Assembly (NCBI GenBank): GCA_030065235.1
Contig: JASJDC010000013.1
Coordinates: 1-64,000, forward strand
Direction: 5' to 3'
Length of the DNA: 64,000 nucleotides
Source of the DNA: Alphaproteobacteria bacterium
Lineage (GTDB): Bacteria > Pseudomonadota > Alphaproteobacteria > UBA8366 > Aestuariispiraceae
Shown: positions 8,701-16,601 of the stretch, in pieces
How the letters are laid out: each line of letters starts with the position of its first letter
Position numbering within the stretch: position 1 is the first letter of the stretch
Notes under the pieces: model-generated
Database searches by the model: none
Seen by the model: the letters and a program-made list of their open reading frames with translations, nothing else
Told to the model about the DNA's origin: nothing
Translations under genes and position numbers: made by a program

Positions 8701-11217
8701 GACGACCGCGCGAACCATGCGCCGCATATATTTACCGCTGCGGGTTTCGGGGAAAGCGGGGACCTCCAGGAAATCCGACGGGACCGCAACCGCCCCTTTT
8801 TCCGTGCGCACCAAATTGCCGAGCCGGTTCTCGTCCTCGCGCGTGATCTTTCGATCGGGCGCGCAGGTGATGAAGGCGATCGGCGTGACGCCCTTTTCGC
8901 GATGCGGCGCGCCGACAACGATGACATTGCCGACGGGCGAGTTCGGATTGAGCGTCTTGTCGCGCAGGATAGCGCCTTCGATTTCTTCGGTGCCGATCCG
9001 GTGGCCGGACACGTTGATCACGTCATCCGAGCGGCCGTGCAGCGAGAATGACTCATCTTCATGCCGGATGGCGAAGTCGCCCTGGGTGTAGGCCCAGACC
9101 CCGCGCCATCGCCGCCAGTAGGTGTCGGCGTAACGTTCGGCGTCTCCCCGCCACCCCGACGCGACCCGCACCCCTTTGCCCGTCTGTTCGATCTGAAATC
9201 CCTGGGTGTTTCCCCATATCGTGCGCGCCAGGTAGGGATAAGGCGCGGCGATGACGATCTCGCCCTTTTCGGCGGCGTCGGCGCGCCGCCAGGGTTTGCC
9301 GCCATCGCTTTCATCGCGCCGGGCTTGGACCACATCCGCCGCCATGGCGCCGTCCTTGTCTTCGACCCACACATCGCCGAAAATCCATGGCAGCGGATAA
9401 GTGTGCGCGTTCGCTTGCAGCGGAAAATCGCCATTGCCGTAGAAATGCGTCCAGACGATGCCGCCATGTTCCGTCGCCCAATAGCTGTTGATGTACCAGG
9501 GCGTCACATGCTCCATCGCAAAGGCCTGAACCGCGGGCGAGGTCGGCTCGGCGCAGAAGGTCGCGACTCGCAGCGACGACAGATCGTAGGATTTCACGTC
9601 CCGCAGGTTTTCCGGGTCCTGCATGATCGTCTTCAAGAAGGTCACCCCGGCCTTGAAGATCTTGACCTTGTAGCGCTCGATGATCGAAGCGAAGCGGCCC
9701 GCATGCGGAAAGACGGGCGACCCTTCGGAAATGATCGTTGTCACCCGCGTCAGCAGGGACGCCGCGATCAAATAGCTCTGGCCTGTAATCCAACCGGGAT
9801 CGGCGACGACATAGATGACATCGCCGGGCTGCGCGTCGAAGGAAATCGGCATGGTCGCCGAGACGCCTGCGCAATAGCCGCCATGCACATGCACGACGCC
9901 TTTCGGTTTGCCCGTCGATCCGGACGTATAGATGATGAAATTCGGATATTCCGCATCGACCGGCGTCGGGCGCGACGCCGCCCAGACGGCTCGGACGAAG
10001 TCACTGTCCGGCAGCGCCATCAGGGAATTTTCGTCTGTCACGGCGGAGCCGGCCGCACGGGCGGCCTGAAGCAGTTTTTCGCCCGCCGCGTCGGTCAGGT
10101 CGTGGCTCCAATGATCGCGCGCGTCGTTCCAGACCAGATCGGGCTGCGCGGTGTGGCGGACAACAATGACCGCGTCGATCCGCGGGGGCGCGGCGACAAG
10201 TTTTGACGCCAGTGTGATTCGGGCGTTCGCCGCCTGTTTCGCATCCAGCGCATCGGATTGCGGGAGGGACGCAATCGCCCGTCCAACGCCCCGCATAACG
10301 TCAGAGCGTTCCACCGTCACTTCATCCGCCAAGGACTGTGTCACCTCAGCGCGAACATGCTCGATTTGGGACGCCGACAGACCGAGCGCGTTGTCCGCCA
10401 GCGCTTCGCCCAATAGAGTCAGGGCGACGCCCACCGCGATGAAGTTATCAAGGGCCGGATCGGTGTAGCTCGTCTTGAAAGGAACGGCCTGGGCGTTTCG
10501 ATAGCTGCCATCCGCCGTGATGACGACGCGGGCGCCGGCGTCTGCGATCCTATCCGACAGGGTCTTGTCACTGAAACCGCCAAAGACCGGCGTATAGACG
10601 ATCCCCAGTCTCTTGGCCGCCTCGGTCCAGTAAATCTGCTCCGGGATGCTCGGCATATTGAGCGCGATACGGTCGCCGGGGCCGAGCCCGAGCGTCTGCA
10701 GGGCGATCGCGCATTTCGCGCTTTCCAGCAGCAGCTTTTTCCGAGGGATGGAATACCCGTCGACCGGCGCGCCGCGTCCGTCATTCTCGGACATGTTCCA
10801 GCGGTCGCCCTCGTAGATCAGGGCCGGCTCTTCGCCAAATCCATCTAAGACATGCCGATCAACCTCGTTGAACGCGGCGTTCGTCATGCCGCCGCGAAAC
10901 CAGGCGAACATCGGCGCATGGCTGTCATCCAGCGCGATGTCCCACGGATCGAAACTCTCTGGAAGGTCGAGGGACGCCGGCGCGCCCGTCACCGCATGCC
11001 AGCCGCGCCAACGCTCTTGCGCCGCGTCCCAGAAGGCCCAGACGCCGTCCTCGCCCTCCTCTTCAAGGAGCCAGCAAATCTGACGTTTCGCCAAGGCGCC
11101 ATGAAACGCCCCGGGGTCGGACGTACAGGCCGCCCGCATAGCCAGCCATGCTTCCCGATCTGTAATATCGTTCTGCACGGGTGTTGGCGCTGTGGCCAAG
11201 GTGCTCAAGGAAAACAC
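5701..11217 (-). CDS. pcs: Trifunctional propionyl-CoA synthase
   Basis: Converts 3-hydroxypropionate with ATP, CoA and NADPH into propionyl-CoA through 3-hydroxypropionyl-CoA and acryloyl-CoA inside one polypeptide. Its 1838 aa compare with about 1820 in Chloroflexus. Part 1 (about 1-880) is an acyl-CoA synthetase: IIYTSGSTGKPKGVV near residue 430 and the catalytic-lysine motif ETRSGKYMRR near 828. Part 2 (about 890-1190) is an enoyl-CoA hydratase: VAGADIRQLLEE near 950 and GVALGGGMEFALACHYR near 995. Part 3 (about 1330-1838) is an MDR-type enoyl-CoA reductase with EVNFNDNWALTGVPVSPF and the nucleotide loop EGAATGTGLDA near 1436. The start is taken as the GTG at 11217, because homology to family members extends upstream of the first internal ATG; no strong Shine-Dalgarno is visible. 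First gene of a pcs-mcr operon. Confidence 0.95.
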   Translation of the reverse strand: MFSLSTLATAPTPVQNDITDREAWLAMRAACTSDPGAFHGALAKRQICWLLEEEGEDGVWAFWDAAQERWRGWHAVTGAPASLDLPESFDPWDIALDDSHAPMFAWFRGGMTNAAFNEVDRHVLDGFGEEPALIYEGDRWNMSENDGRGAPVDGYSIPRKKLLLESAKCAIALQTLGLGPGDRIALNMPSIPEQIYWTEAAKRLGIVYTPVFGGFSDKTLSDRIADAGARVVITADGSYRNAQAVPFKTSYTDPALDNFIAVGVALTLLGEALADNALGLSASQIEHVRAEVTQSLADEVTVERSDVMRGVGRAIASLPQSDALDAKQAANARITLASKLVAAPPRIDAVIVVRHTAQPDLVWNDARDHWSHDLTDAAGEKLLQAARAAGSAVTDENSLMALPDSDFVRAVWAASRPTPVDAEYPNFIIYTSGSTGKPKGVVHVHGGYCAGVSATMPISFDAQPGDVIYVVADPGWITGQSYLIAASLLTRVTTIISEGSPVFPHAGRFASIIERYKVKIFKAGVTFLKTIMQDPENLRDVKSYDLSSLRVATFCAEPTSPAVQAFAMEHVTPWYINSYWATEHGGIVWTHFYGNGDFPLQANAHTYPLPWIFGDVWVEDKDGAMAADVVQARRDESDGGKPWRRADAAEKGEIVIAAPYPYLARTIWGNTQGFQIEQTGKGVRVASGWRGDAERYADTYWRRWRGVWAYTQGDFAIRHEDESFSLHGRSDDVINVSGHRIGTEEIEGAILRDKTLNPNSPVGNVIVVGAPHREKGVTPIAFITCAPDRKITREDENRLGNLVRTEKGAVAVPSDFLEVPAFPETRSGKYMRRMVRAVVTGDDLGDVSTLRNPESLDELAQVVSQWRDRQQLADEQALFQRYRYFLVQYNTVKPGWRVATVTIANPPVNALNERALDELGIVVDHLSRKDDVAAVIFTGAGGSSFVAGADIRQLLEEVNTVAEAKALPNNAQLAFSRIETMQKPCVAAIQGVALGGGMEFALACHYRIAEATARFGQPEINLRLLPGYGGTQRLPRLLASKRGPEGVRDALDLILGGRSISADEAYAIGAIDQITEGAHDALAEAHAMVRDYAALGEASALGQAFAARHAMTVEWEKPSPIDLDTVLEDGFLKRILGQLEWAGRAKAAARALDAVRTGWEEGADNGYIREADCFAEAVIDPEGGKTGIDQFMEKRSPPLPVRRNAVHDVADYASKRDALLESGDLLPLGAPFYPGVTPIPASQFAFGVAKDPDTGAPQFGPPITHEQELIAPVKQPAANEALVYVLTSEVNFNDNWALTGVPVSPFDYHEEDIQITGSGGLALVAALGSELRSEGRLKVGDLVAIYSGTSDLLAPEAGHDPMFAGFSIQGYETETGSHAQFLTVQGPQLHRPPDGLTLEQAGAYTLNLGTITRCLFTTLQIEPGKTLFVEGAATGTGLDALKSSVRSGLAVTGLVSSAERVDFVQSQGAVGAINRTDADIAECYTPVPDDPADVAAWEAAGEPLLDRYRAINNGQLADFVVSHAGERSFPRSFQLLAEGGTLAFYGASSGYHFSFVGKEGDCSPGEALQRAALRGGECVLIYYGPGSEDLADPVGMEMIEAARLFKARVVVVTTTDGQREFLQSLGLEDTVEGIVSLEGLKRRDGDKFEWPETLPRLPDARTDIETFKRGVRDYQQLTMKPFGAAVGRYLRSAGNPRGAPDVILERAAVDTLGVSTSLVRPNGGRVVYCENMAGRRYTFYAPQVWTRQRRILMPTARILGTHLCNAYEVTMMNRMVASGLLDVTEPTVVPWQDLPRAHQAMWDNTHAGATYVVNHALPAMGLRTRDELFEYWSMSRSS

Positions 11218-11525
11218 CGAATTCTATCGATACCGGCCAACAGCACTTAGGATGGACCTCCCCGATTGATCACTTTGGATCAAGTAAACAGCACGGTCGC
11301 CCCCATGGAAAATGACCTATCTCAATACCATTTCCCTGCAATGCAAATTTATGCGTCAGAATGATGAATTTCGCGCTGCGCATCGGTTCGCCTGACCGAC
11401 GCGTTGACTAACTTCCGCCCATACTCAGTCGTTCCCCAAGCGCTACACGAGGCCGCTTACCTCTGCCCAGGCTACTCGGCGCGGCGAACAATCTGGCGAG
11501 AGGCGAACCGCCCTGGAACGACCGT
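11218..11525. other. 308-bp pcs promoter region / gap
   Basis: No gene recognised. It separates pcs from a dehydrogenase transcribed in the same direction and should carry the pcs promoter. The only clear element is the inverted repeat at 11266-11283, described separately. The stretch 11290-11370 is AT-richer than its surroundings, as expected of a promoter. Confidence 0.5.
11266..11283. promoter_or_regulatory. Inverted repeat TTGATC-N6-GATCAA, candidate pcs operator
   Basis: Perfect 6-bp arms with a 6-bp spacer (ACTTTG), centred about 57 bp upstream of the pcs start codon. The half-site resembles FNR/FixK half-sites (TTGAT/ATCAA), but the 8-bp gap between those pentamers is wrong for FNR (4 bp). 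A different dimeric regulator is more likely. Confidence 0.4.
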
Positions 11526-12557
11526 CTAATTCGTATCGACCGGGCGCGAGCGCATCAGCGCTGCGGTTTCCCGTTCGGCGCGTTTGCACCGTTGCGGCGG
11601 CAAACCCCGATCCATCAACGCCATATCCTCCAGCACCATATCGCCCATGCGCTTGAACGCGACATCGAGAGCGCCAGCCCGATGGGCGGACCGCACGAAC
11701 CCATCGAGGGTTCGGACCGGATGGTCCAGCGGCAACGGTTCCTCGGGAAAGACATCGCTCGCCGCTGTGATATGACCGCGTGCGACAGCGTCGACCAGCG
11801 CGTCAAAATCGACGACATCGGCGCGGCTGAGCAGGATGAAGGACGCGCCGCGCCGCATGCGGGCGAATTCCTCGGCGCCGAGAAAACCGCGATTCTCGGT
11901 TGTGACCGCGGCGACGACAAAGACGAAATCGGAGCTCTCAAGGACCTCATCCTGACGGGCCGGGACGACCCCATGCTCCCGCAGGATCGAGGGCGGCAGC
12001 CAAGGGTCGCAAACTTTGACGGTGCAGCGGAACCCTGCAAGCAGACGGTTGAGCGCCCGGCCGAGATCGCCGAAGCCGATGATGCCGACATCGGCGCCGC
12101 TGATCAGCCGCGCCTCTCCGTTGCCCGCGCCGCCCCATTTCTCCCGCCCGGCGCGGAAGTCATTGTCGGCCGGCGTGATGCCGCGGGCCAGATCGAGTGC
12201 AAGGCCGAGACCGATCTCCGCAACCGGTACGGCAAAAACCGCGCCCGTCGTCAGCACATGAATGCCGCGCGCAAAGATCGTGTCATAGGGCATGTTGTCG
12301 AGCAGATTCGATTCCACATTCAGCACCGCGCGTAGCGCTGTCATGCGCGCTAGGGTTTCAGAACCGATCGGCGGTTGACCGAGCACGTAGCGCGCCGCCG
12401 CAAGCGTCTCAGCGTCGAGGCTCGCGACCGACGCGGCGTCTGTCTCGACTAGGGTGTAGCGCTCGCGCAACGCCGCCAGACGCTCCGGCGTGAAAATCAG
12501 GTCGAGACTGCGCGGCTCCGGCGCGCAGATGACAACCGGCTTGTTATTTTCGCTCAT
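11526..12557 (-). CDS. D-2-hydroxyacid dehydrogenase family oxidoreductase
   Basis: NAD-dependent cytosolic enzyme (343 aa) interconverting 2-oxo acids and D-2-hydroxyacids. The Rossmann motif GIIGFGDLGRALNRLL lies near residue 158. The family catalytic trio is recognisable: Arg in LLSRADVVDFDAL, Glu in DVFPEEPLPLDHP and His in RSAHRAGAL. A strong GGAGGT ribosome binding site lies 5 bp before the ATG. It diverges from lacI and a sugar-transport operon, and the shared intergenic region holds two LacI-type operators, so it is probably regulated with that operon. A role in oxidising or reducing a sugar-derived acid is plausible, but the substrate cannot be named from sequence. Confidence 0.85.
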   Translation of the reverse strand: MSENNKPVVICAPEPRSLDLIFTPERLAALRERYTLVETDAASVASLDAETLAAARYVLGQPPIGSETLARMTALRAVLNVESNLLDNMPYDTIFARGIHVLTTGAVFAVPVAEIGLGLALDLARGITPADNDFRAGREKWGGAGNGEARLISGADVGIIGFGDLGRALNRLLAGFRCTVKVCDPWLPPSILREHGVVPARQDEVLESSDFVFVVAAVTTENRGFLGAEEFARMRRGASFILLSRADVVDFDALVDAVARGHITAASDVFPEEPLPLDHPVRTLDGFVRSAHRAGALDVAFKRMGDMVLEDMALMDRGLPPQRCKRAERETAALMRSRPVDTN

Positions 12558-12581
12558 GATCCACCTCCGCGGCGCGAGAAA

Positions 12582-12614
12582 TAAATCGATTTACAGCATG
12601 CATAAACCGATTTA
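12582..12614. promoter_or_regulatory. Paired LacI-type operators in the divergent promoter
   Basis: TAAATCGATTTA (12582-12593) is a perfect 12-bp palindrome with the central CG step typical of LacI-family operators. TAAACCGATTTA (12603-12614) is a near-identical second copy with one mismatch. The centres are 21 bp apart, two helical turns, so both lie on the same DNA face between the dehydrogenase and lacI genes. The probable ligand-responsive repressor is the adjacent LacI protein. Confidence 0.75.
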
Positions 12615-12657
12615 GCGTTTTGGACTAGCCGATGAAAATCGTCAGTCAGGGGATCTT

Positions 12658-13725
12658 GTGCCAGGGAGAGACAAACAACGACGCGCCACAATCCATGACG
12701 TCGCGCGCATGGCGGGCGTCTCGGCGGCGACAGTCTCGAAAGTCCTCCGCGGCGTCGCCAGCGTTAAGCAGGAAAACGCCAAACGCGTCCATGACGCTGT
12801 GAAAAAGCTCGGCTATCGAATGGACCCGCTCGCGTCGGGCCTGCGCAACGAACAACGCCGGATTATCGGCGCGGTGGTCCCCGATCTTGAAAGCCCGTTT
12901 TTCGGCGCGTTGGCGACAGGTCTGGAAAAAGCGGCCGAAGAAGCCGGCTATGCGATGATCATCGCCAGTTCGCGCGAAAGCGAGGCCCGAGAGGCTGACC
13001 TGGTCGCGCGGATGAATGATTGGCGTGTCGCCGGCACGATCCTGACGCCGGTGCGGTCCGAGCGCGGCCTGGGCGCTGAGAGGCTTCACGCGCTTAATAT
13101 GAAAGCGGTTCTCGTGGACCGGGTGTCCGCCGATCGGCGCTTCGACACCGTCACCGCCGACAATTACGCCGCCTCGGCGTCAGTCGCCGATTTACTGCTC
13201 GGCGCCGGCCATTCCCGCATATTGCTGCATGGCGCAACCCGGATTTCCAAATCCGTGCGCACGCGCCTGCAAGGCTTTACCGAACGCGCCCGCGCCGTCG
13301 GATCGAAGGCGCGGATCGATACGCTCCTCTCCGAAGAGGACCCCGAGGCCCAGCGTGACGCAGTCTTCCGATATTTTGAGGGTCTGGATCCGGCGGAGCG
13401 GCCGAGCGCCGTCTTTTCTCTCTCGCAACATTCGACGCTTCTGGTTCTGTCCGAATTGCGCCGACGCGGCGTTCGCGTGCCCGCCGACATCGCGCTGATC
13501 GGATTTGACGACGCGGACTGGATGCAAACGACTTGGCCGTCGATTTCAGCCGTGGCGCAGCCGGTGGCCGCCATCGCCGAGCGCGCCGTCGCCGTGTTGC
13601 TGGCGCGTGTGGAGGGCGAGAATACCGGTTTCCCGGTCCAGCATCTGGAGCCCTGCACGCTGATTGCGCGGCAATCCACAGGGCCGGACCGCGTCCCGGC
13701 GATGAAAACCCAATTCGCAGAATAA
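12658..13725 (+). CDS. LacI-family transcriptional regulator
   Basis: 355-aa repressor with an N-terminal helix-turn-helix and hinge (TIHDVARMAGVSAATVSKVL near residues 11-30, then KLGYRMDPLASGLR) followed by a periplasmic-binding-protein-like effector domain (IIGAVVPDLESPFFGAL...; IALIGFDDADW). The start is GTG at 12658 behind AGGGGA. Gene order lacI-binding protein-permease-ATPase-epimerase implies it senses the transported sugar or a derivative. The operators 40-75 bp upstream suggest autoregulation and control of the divergent dehydrogenase. Confidence 0.93.
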   Translation: MPGRDKQRRATIHDVARMAGVSAATVSKVLRGVASVKQENAKRVHDAVKKLGYRMDPLASGLRNEQRRIIGAVVPDLESPFFGALATGLEKAAEEAGYAMIIASSRESEAREADLVARMNDWRVAGTILTPVRSERGLGAERLHALNMKAVLVDRVSADRRFDTVTADNYAASASVADLLLGAGHSRILLHGATRISKSVRTRLQGFTERARAVGSKARIDTLLSEEDPEAQRDAVFRYFEGLDPAERPSAVFSLSQHSTLLVLSELRRRGVRVPADIALIGFDDADWMQTTWPSISAVAQPVAAIAERAVAVLLARVEGENTGFPVQHLEPCTLIARQSTGPDRVPAMKTQFAE

Positions 13726-13761
13726 GAACCGATTTTATCAGTCAGAACAGAGGAGGAAATC

Positions 13762-14739
13762 ATGTCTAGACTGAAGAACACTCTGACGATCGGCGCGGCG
13801 GCGGTCGCCGCGTCCCTTGCCGTCACACCGGCCCTGGCGGACGGCGAGTACGGCGTCTTGATGAAGACGCTGGCCAATCCGTTCTGGGGCGCGATGGGCC
13901 AAGGCGTCGAGGACGGGGCGAAAGAGGCCGGGGTCGCCTACTATCTGCAAGCGGTCGAGAGCGACCAGGCGGCCGAAAGCCAGCTCAATGTCTGCAACAC
14001 CATGCTGGAACGCAGCCCGGTCGCGATGATCACGGCGGCGATCAACTCGACCAACCTGTTGCCCTGCCTGAAGAAGGCGCGTGAATCCGGGATCGCAGTG
14101 GTCGACCTGGACGGCAATCTGGATCCGGCGATTCTTGAGGCCGAAGGGGTCGACATCACCTTTTCGATCGGCTCGGATAATGTGCTGGCCGGCGCGCAGG
14201 GCGCAGAGTTCATGGTCGATCGGCTCGGCGCCGACGCAACCGGTCCCGTGCTTGTGATCGAAGGCCTCTCGGGCAACATCACCGGCGAAAAACGCGCGCG
14301 CGGTTTTGCGGACCGGCTCGGAGAACTGGCGCCCGGGTTGGAAGTGGTTGCGTCGCTGCCGGGTGATTGGGACCGGGGCAAGGCCGCCAACATCACCAAC
14401 GACATTCTCACCCGCAACCCGAACCTGGTCGGTATTTTCGCCGCCAATGACGGCATGGCGCTTGGGGCCGTGGAAAGCGTTTTCGCCGCCGGCAAAGGCG
14501 GCGACGTCGTGATTGTCGGCGTTGACGGCAACTCCGATGCGGTCAAATCGATCAAGGACGGCCGCCTGACCGCTTCGGTTGCGCAACTGCCCTATCTGGT
14601 CGGCAAGCAAGCCGTCGAGAATGTGAAGATCGCCGCCGAAGGCGGATCGGTGGAGCAACAGATCATCGTCCCGACCTTGGTTCTGACCAAGGATGTGATG
14701 GATGCGGGAACCGAACCGTTGCTTGAATTTGTGAAGTAG
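13762..14739 (+). CDS. Sugar ABC transporter substrate-binding protein (RbsB/AlsB type)
   Basis: 325-aa periplasmic protein with a Sec signal peptide cleaving near ALA-DGEYG (residues 1-26). Hallmarks of the ribose/allose-binding cluster are MKTLANPFWGAMGQGVEDGA, a D-loop region VDLDGNLD, GNITGEKRARGF and FAANDGMALGAVE, ending with VGVDGNSDAVKSI. Very good ribosome binding site (GAGGAGGAAATC before the ATG). First structural gene of the operon, followed by an intrinsic terminator-like hairpin that would raise its transcript level over the membrane components. The precise sugar is not readable; the downstream 3-epimerase hints at a ketohexose or rare sugar such as allose, allulose or tagatose. 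Confidence 0.9.
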   Translation: MSRLKNTLTIGAAAVAASLAVTPALADGEYGVLMKTLANPFWGAMGQGVEDGAKEAGVAYYLQAVESDQAAESQLNVCNTMLERSPVAMITAAINSTNLLPCLKKARESGIAVVDLDGNLDPAILEAEGVDITFSIGSDNVLAGAQGAEFMVDRLGADATGPVLVIEGLSGNITGEKRARGFADRLGELAPGLEVVASLPGDWDRGKAANITNDILTRNPNLVGIFAANDGMALGAVESVFAAGKGGDVVIVGVDGNSDAVKSIKDGRLTASVAQLPYLVGKQAVENVKIAAEGGSVEQQIIVPTLVLTKDVMDAGTEPLLEFVK

Positions 14740-14754
14740 AAGCCGATCCTTCGT

Positions 14755-14789
14755 CCGGCGGGGCCACTGGGTCCCGCCGGATTTTATTT
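14755..14789 (+). terminator. Intraoperonic intrinsic terminator/attenuator
   Basis: Perfect 8-bp stem CCGGCGGG / CCCGCCGG (14755-14762 with 14773-14780), extendable inward, followed by ATTTTATTTG. It lies between the binding-protein and permease genes, where partial termination would favour binding-protein synthesis. Confidence 0.75.
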
Positions 14790-14820
14790 GCGCAGGCCCG
14801 CCATCGGCGGAGAGAGCCCG

Positions 14821-15828
14821 ATGACATCCATCGAACCCAAATCGACAGCGCCGAAACCCAGCCTTTGGGCCCGGGCGCAGCTTGGCTCGATCGAGCAACT
14901 GCATATCCGCCTCGAAAGCCTGATCGTCCTTTTTGTGCTTGGCGCGACCATGGCGATCCTCTCGCCGTTCTTCCTGTCAGTCAGCAATTTCATGAATATC
15001 TTGCTGGCGACCTCGACGATTGGGGTTCTGGCCATCGCCGCCACCTTCGTCTTGAGTTCCGGCGGTCTCGATCTGTCGCTTGGCTCCGTGTTGGGCCTGT
15101 CCGGCGTGGTCGGCGCCGCCGTCGCTGTGAAGCTGGGCGCGCCGACGCCGATCGCGGTCGCAGCCTGCATCGGCGCCGGGGCGGCGGCCGGCTTCGTCAA
15201 TGGGCTAATCATCACGCGCGCATTCGTGCCGGCATTCATCGTCACCCTGGGCATGCTCGGGATCGCGCGCGGTCTGGCGCTGGTCTTGTCGGACGGCAGG
15301 GTGATTTACGGCCTGCCGCAAACGATGGTCTATCTCGGCCAAGGCCGCCCTTTCGGAATTCCGATGCCGGTGATCATCTTCATCGCCACCGCCATCGTCA
15401 CGCATATCCTGCTGGCCTATACGCGCTATGGCCGGCATACGCTGGCCATCGGCGATAATGAGAACGCGGCGCGCACGGCCGGCATCAATGTCGAGTGGCA
15501 TCGCTTGTCGCTCTACACCCTATCGGGCGCGCTCGCGGGGCTCGCCGGCCTGCTGTTCGCAACACGGATCAATTCGGGCGACCCGACGGCCGGCATCACC
15601 TATGAGCTAACCGCGATCACCGCTGCGATCATCGGCGGCACTAATCTGTTCGGCGGCCGCGGCTCGATCCTCGGCACCATGATCGGCGCGTTGATCATGG
15701 GGGTCTTGCAAAACGGCCTGAACCTTTTGGCGGTGCAGAGCTATTATCAGCAGATGGCCATCGGGTCCGTCCTGGTGCTGGCGGTCTTTATCGACCAATG
15801 GCAGGTGCGCAAGGAGAGCCGGGTATGA
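14821..15828 (+). CDS. Sugar ABC transporter permease (RbsC type)
   Basis: 335-aa inner-membrane permease from the ATG at 14821, which has GGAGAG upstream; a TTG 11 codons earlier is open but unlikely. Several hydrophobic helices are visible (LIVLFVLGATMAILSPFF; ILLATSTIGVLAIAATFVL; AACIGAGAAAGFVNGLI). The family-typical segments SSGGLDLSLGSVLGLSG and GDNENAARTAGINV are present, as is the C-terminal GGRGSILGTMIGALIMGVLQNGLNLL. Its stop overlaps the ATPase start (ATGA at 15825-15828), indicating translational coupling. A single permease with a single short ATPase is compatible with a homodimeric importer. Confidence 0.9.
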   Translation: MTSIEPKSTAPKPSLWARAQLGSIEQLHIRLESLIVLFVLGATMAILSPFFLSVSNFMNILLATSTIGVLAIAATFVLSSGGLDLSLGSVLGLSGVVGAAVAVKLGAPTPIAVAACIGAGAAAGFVNGLIITRAFVPAFIVTLGMLGIARGLALVLSDGRVIYGLPQTMVYLGQGRPFGIPMPVIIFIATAIVTHILLAYTRYGRHTLAIGDNENAARTAGINVEWHRLSLYTLSGALAGLAGLLFATRINSGDPTAGITYELTAITAAIIGGTNLFGGRGSILGTMIGALIMGVLQNGLNLLAVQSYYQQMAIGSVLVLAVFIDQWQVRKESRV

Positions 15829-16595
15829 GCCTGCTTGAGATCGAAGGCGTCTCCAAGAGTTTCGGTCCGGTCAATGTACTGCATGGGGTCGACCTGACGG
15901 TCGATCGCGGTGAGGTCGTCGGGTTGGTCGGCGATAACGGCGCGGGCAAATCCACGCTTATGAAGCTGGTCACGGGCATGTATACGGCCGACGCCGGCGC
16001 CATCAGCCTCGACGGAACACCGATCCTCGGCCTCCCGCCTGGCGAGCGACGGCGGATGGGGATCGAAATGATCTATCAGGACCTCGCCCTCGCCCGTCAG
16101 CAGGATGTCGCGGCCAACATCTTCCTGGGGCGGGAGCCGACCCGGTCGATCCTGGGGATGCGGTTCGTCGATCGCGCGGCGATGAAGCGCGACGCGCAGG
16201 CGATGATCGACCGGCTGGGCGCCCGGCTCCCGGCGATCAACCGTCCGGTCGGCTCGTTCTCCGGCGGCCAACAGCAATCGGTGGCGATCGCCCGCGCGCT
16301 AACCTTCGAACCGAAGATCGTGATCATGGACGAACCCACCGCCGCTCTGGCTGTGCGCGAGGTTCAGGGCGTGCTCGACCTGATTCGACAACTCAAGGCG
16401 GATGGGATCGGGGTGATCCTGATCTCGCACCGGCTGAACGACGTGCTGTCGGTGACCGATCGGATCGTGGTGCTGAATCACGGCCGGGCGGCGGCCAACC
16501 TGACCACCACAAACACGGACATGGCCGAGGTCGTCTCCGCCATTGTCGGCGGCGGCGACATGGCCGAGGCCGCAGCCCATGAAGCGAGGGGATAA
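15825..16595 (+). CDS. Sugar ABC transporter ATP-binding protein (single-domain)
   Basis: 256-aa ATPase from the ATG at 15825, overlapping the permease stop. Walker A is GDNGAGKSTLMK, signature FSGGQQQSVAIARAL, Walker B KIVIMDEPTAAL, H-loop LISHRLND. Ribose-type importers of this class (RbsA) usually carry two fused ATPase domains of about 500 aa. Here only one domain is present, as in the single-domain branch of this family, so it presumably works as a homodimer. The tail NTDMAEVVSAIVGG is typical of the family. Confidence 0.9.
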   Translation: MSLLEIEGVSKSFGPVNVLHGVDLTVDRGEVVGLVGDNGAGKSTLMKLVTGMYTADAGAISLDGTPILGLPPGERRRMGIEMIYQDLALARQQDVAANIFLGREPTRSILGMRFVDRAAMKRDAQAMIDRLGARLPAINRPVGSFSGGQQQSVAIARALTFEPKIVIMDEPTAALAVREVQGVLDLIRQLKADGIGVILISHRLNDVLSVTDRIVVLNHGRAAANLTTTNTDMAEVVSAIVGGGDMAEAAAHEARG

Positions 16596-16601
16596 AAGAC
16601 C

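Noticed and set aside
9061-10206. Long plus-strand frame inside pcs
   Set aside because: Antisense to the adenylation domain of pcs, whose motifs are certain; no domain and no ribosome binding site.
1969-11217. Complete autotrophic 3-hydroxypropionate bi-cycle
   Set aside because: Only two of the required enzymes are present in the window; claiming carbon fixation would go beyond the evidence.
11266-11283. FNR/FixK box upstream of pcs
   Set aside because: The half-sites TTGAT and ATCAA are present but separated by 8 bp, not the 4 bp needed for an FNR-type dimer.
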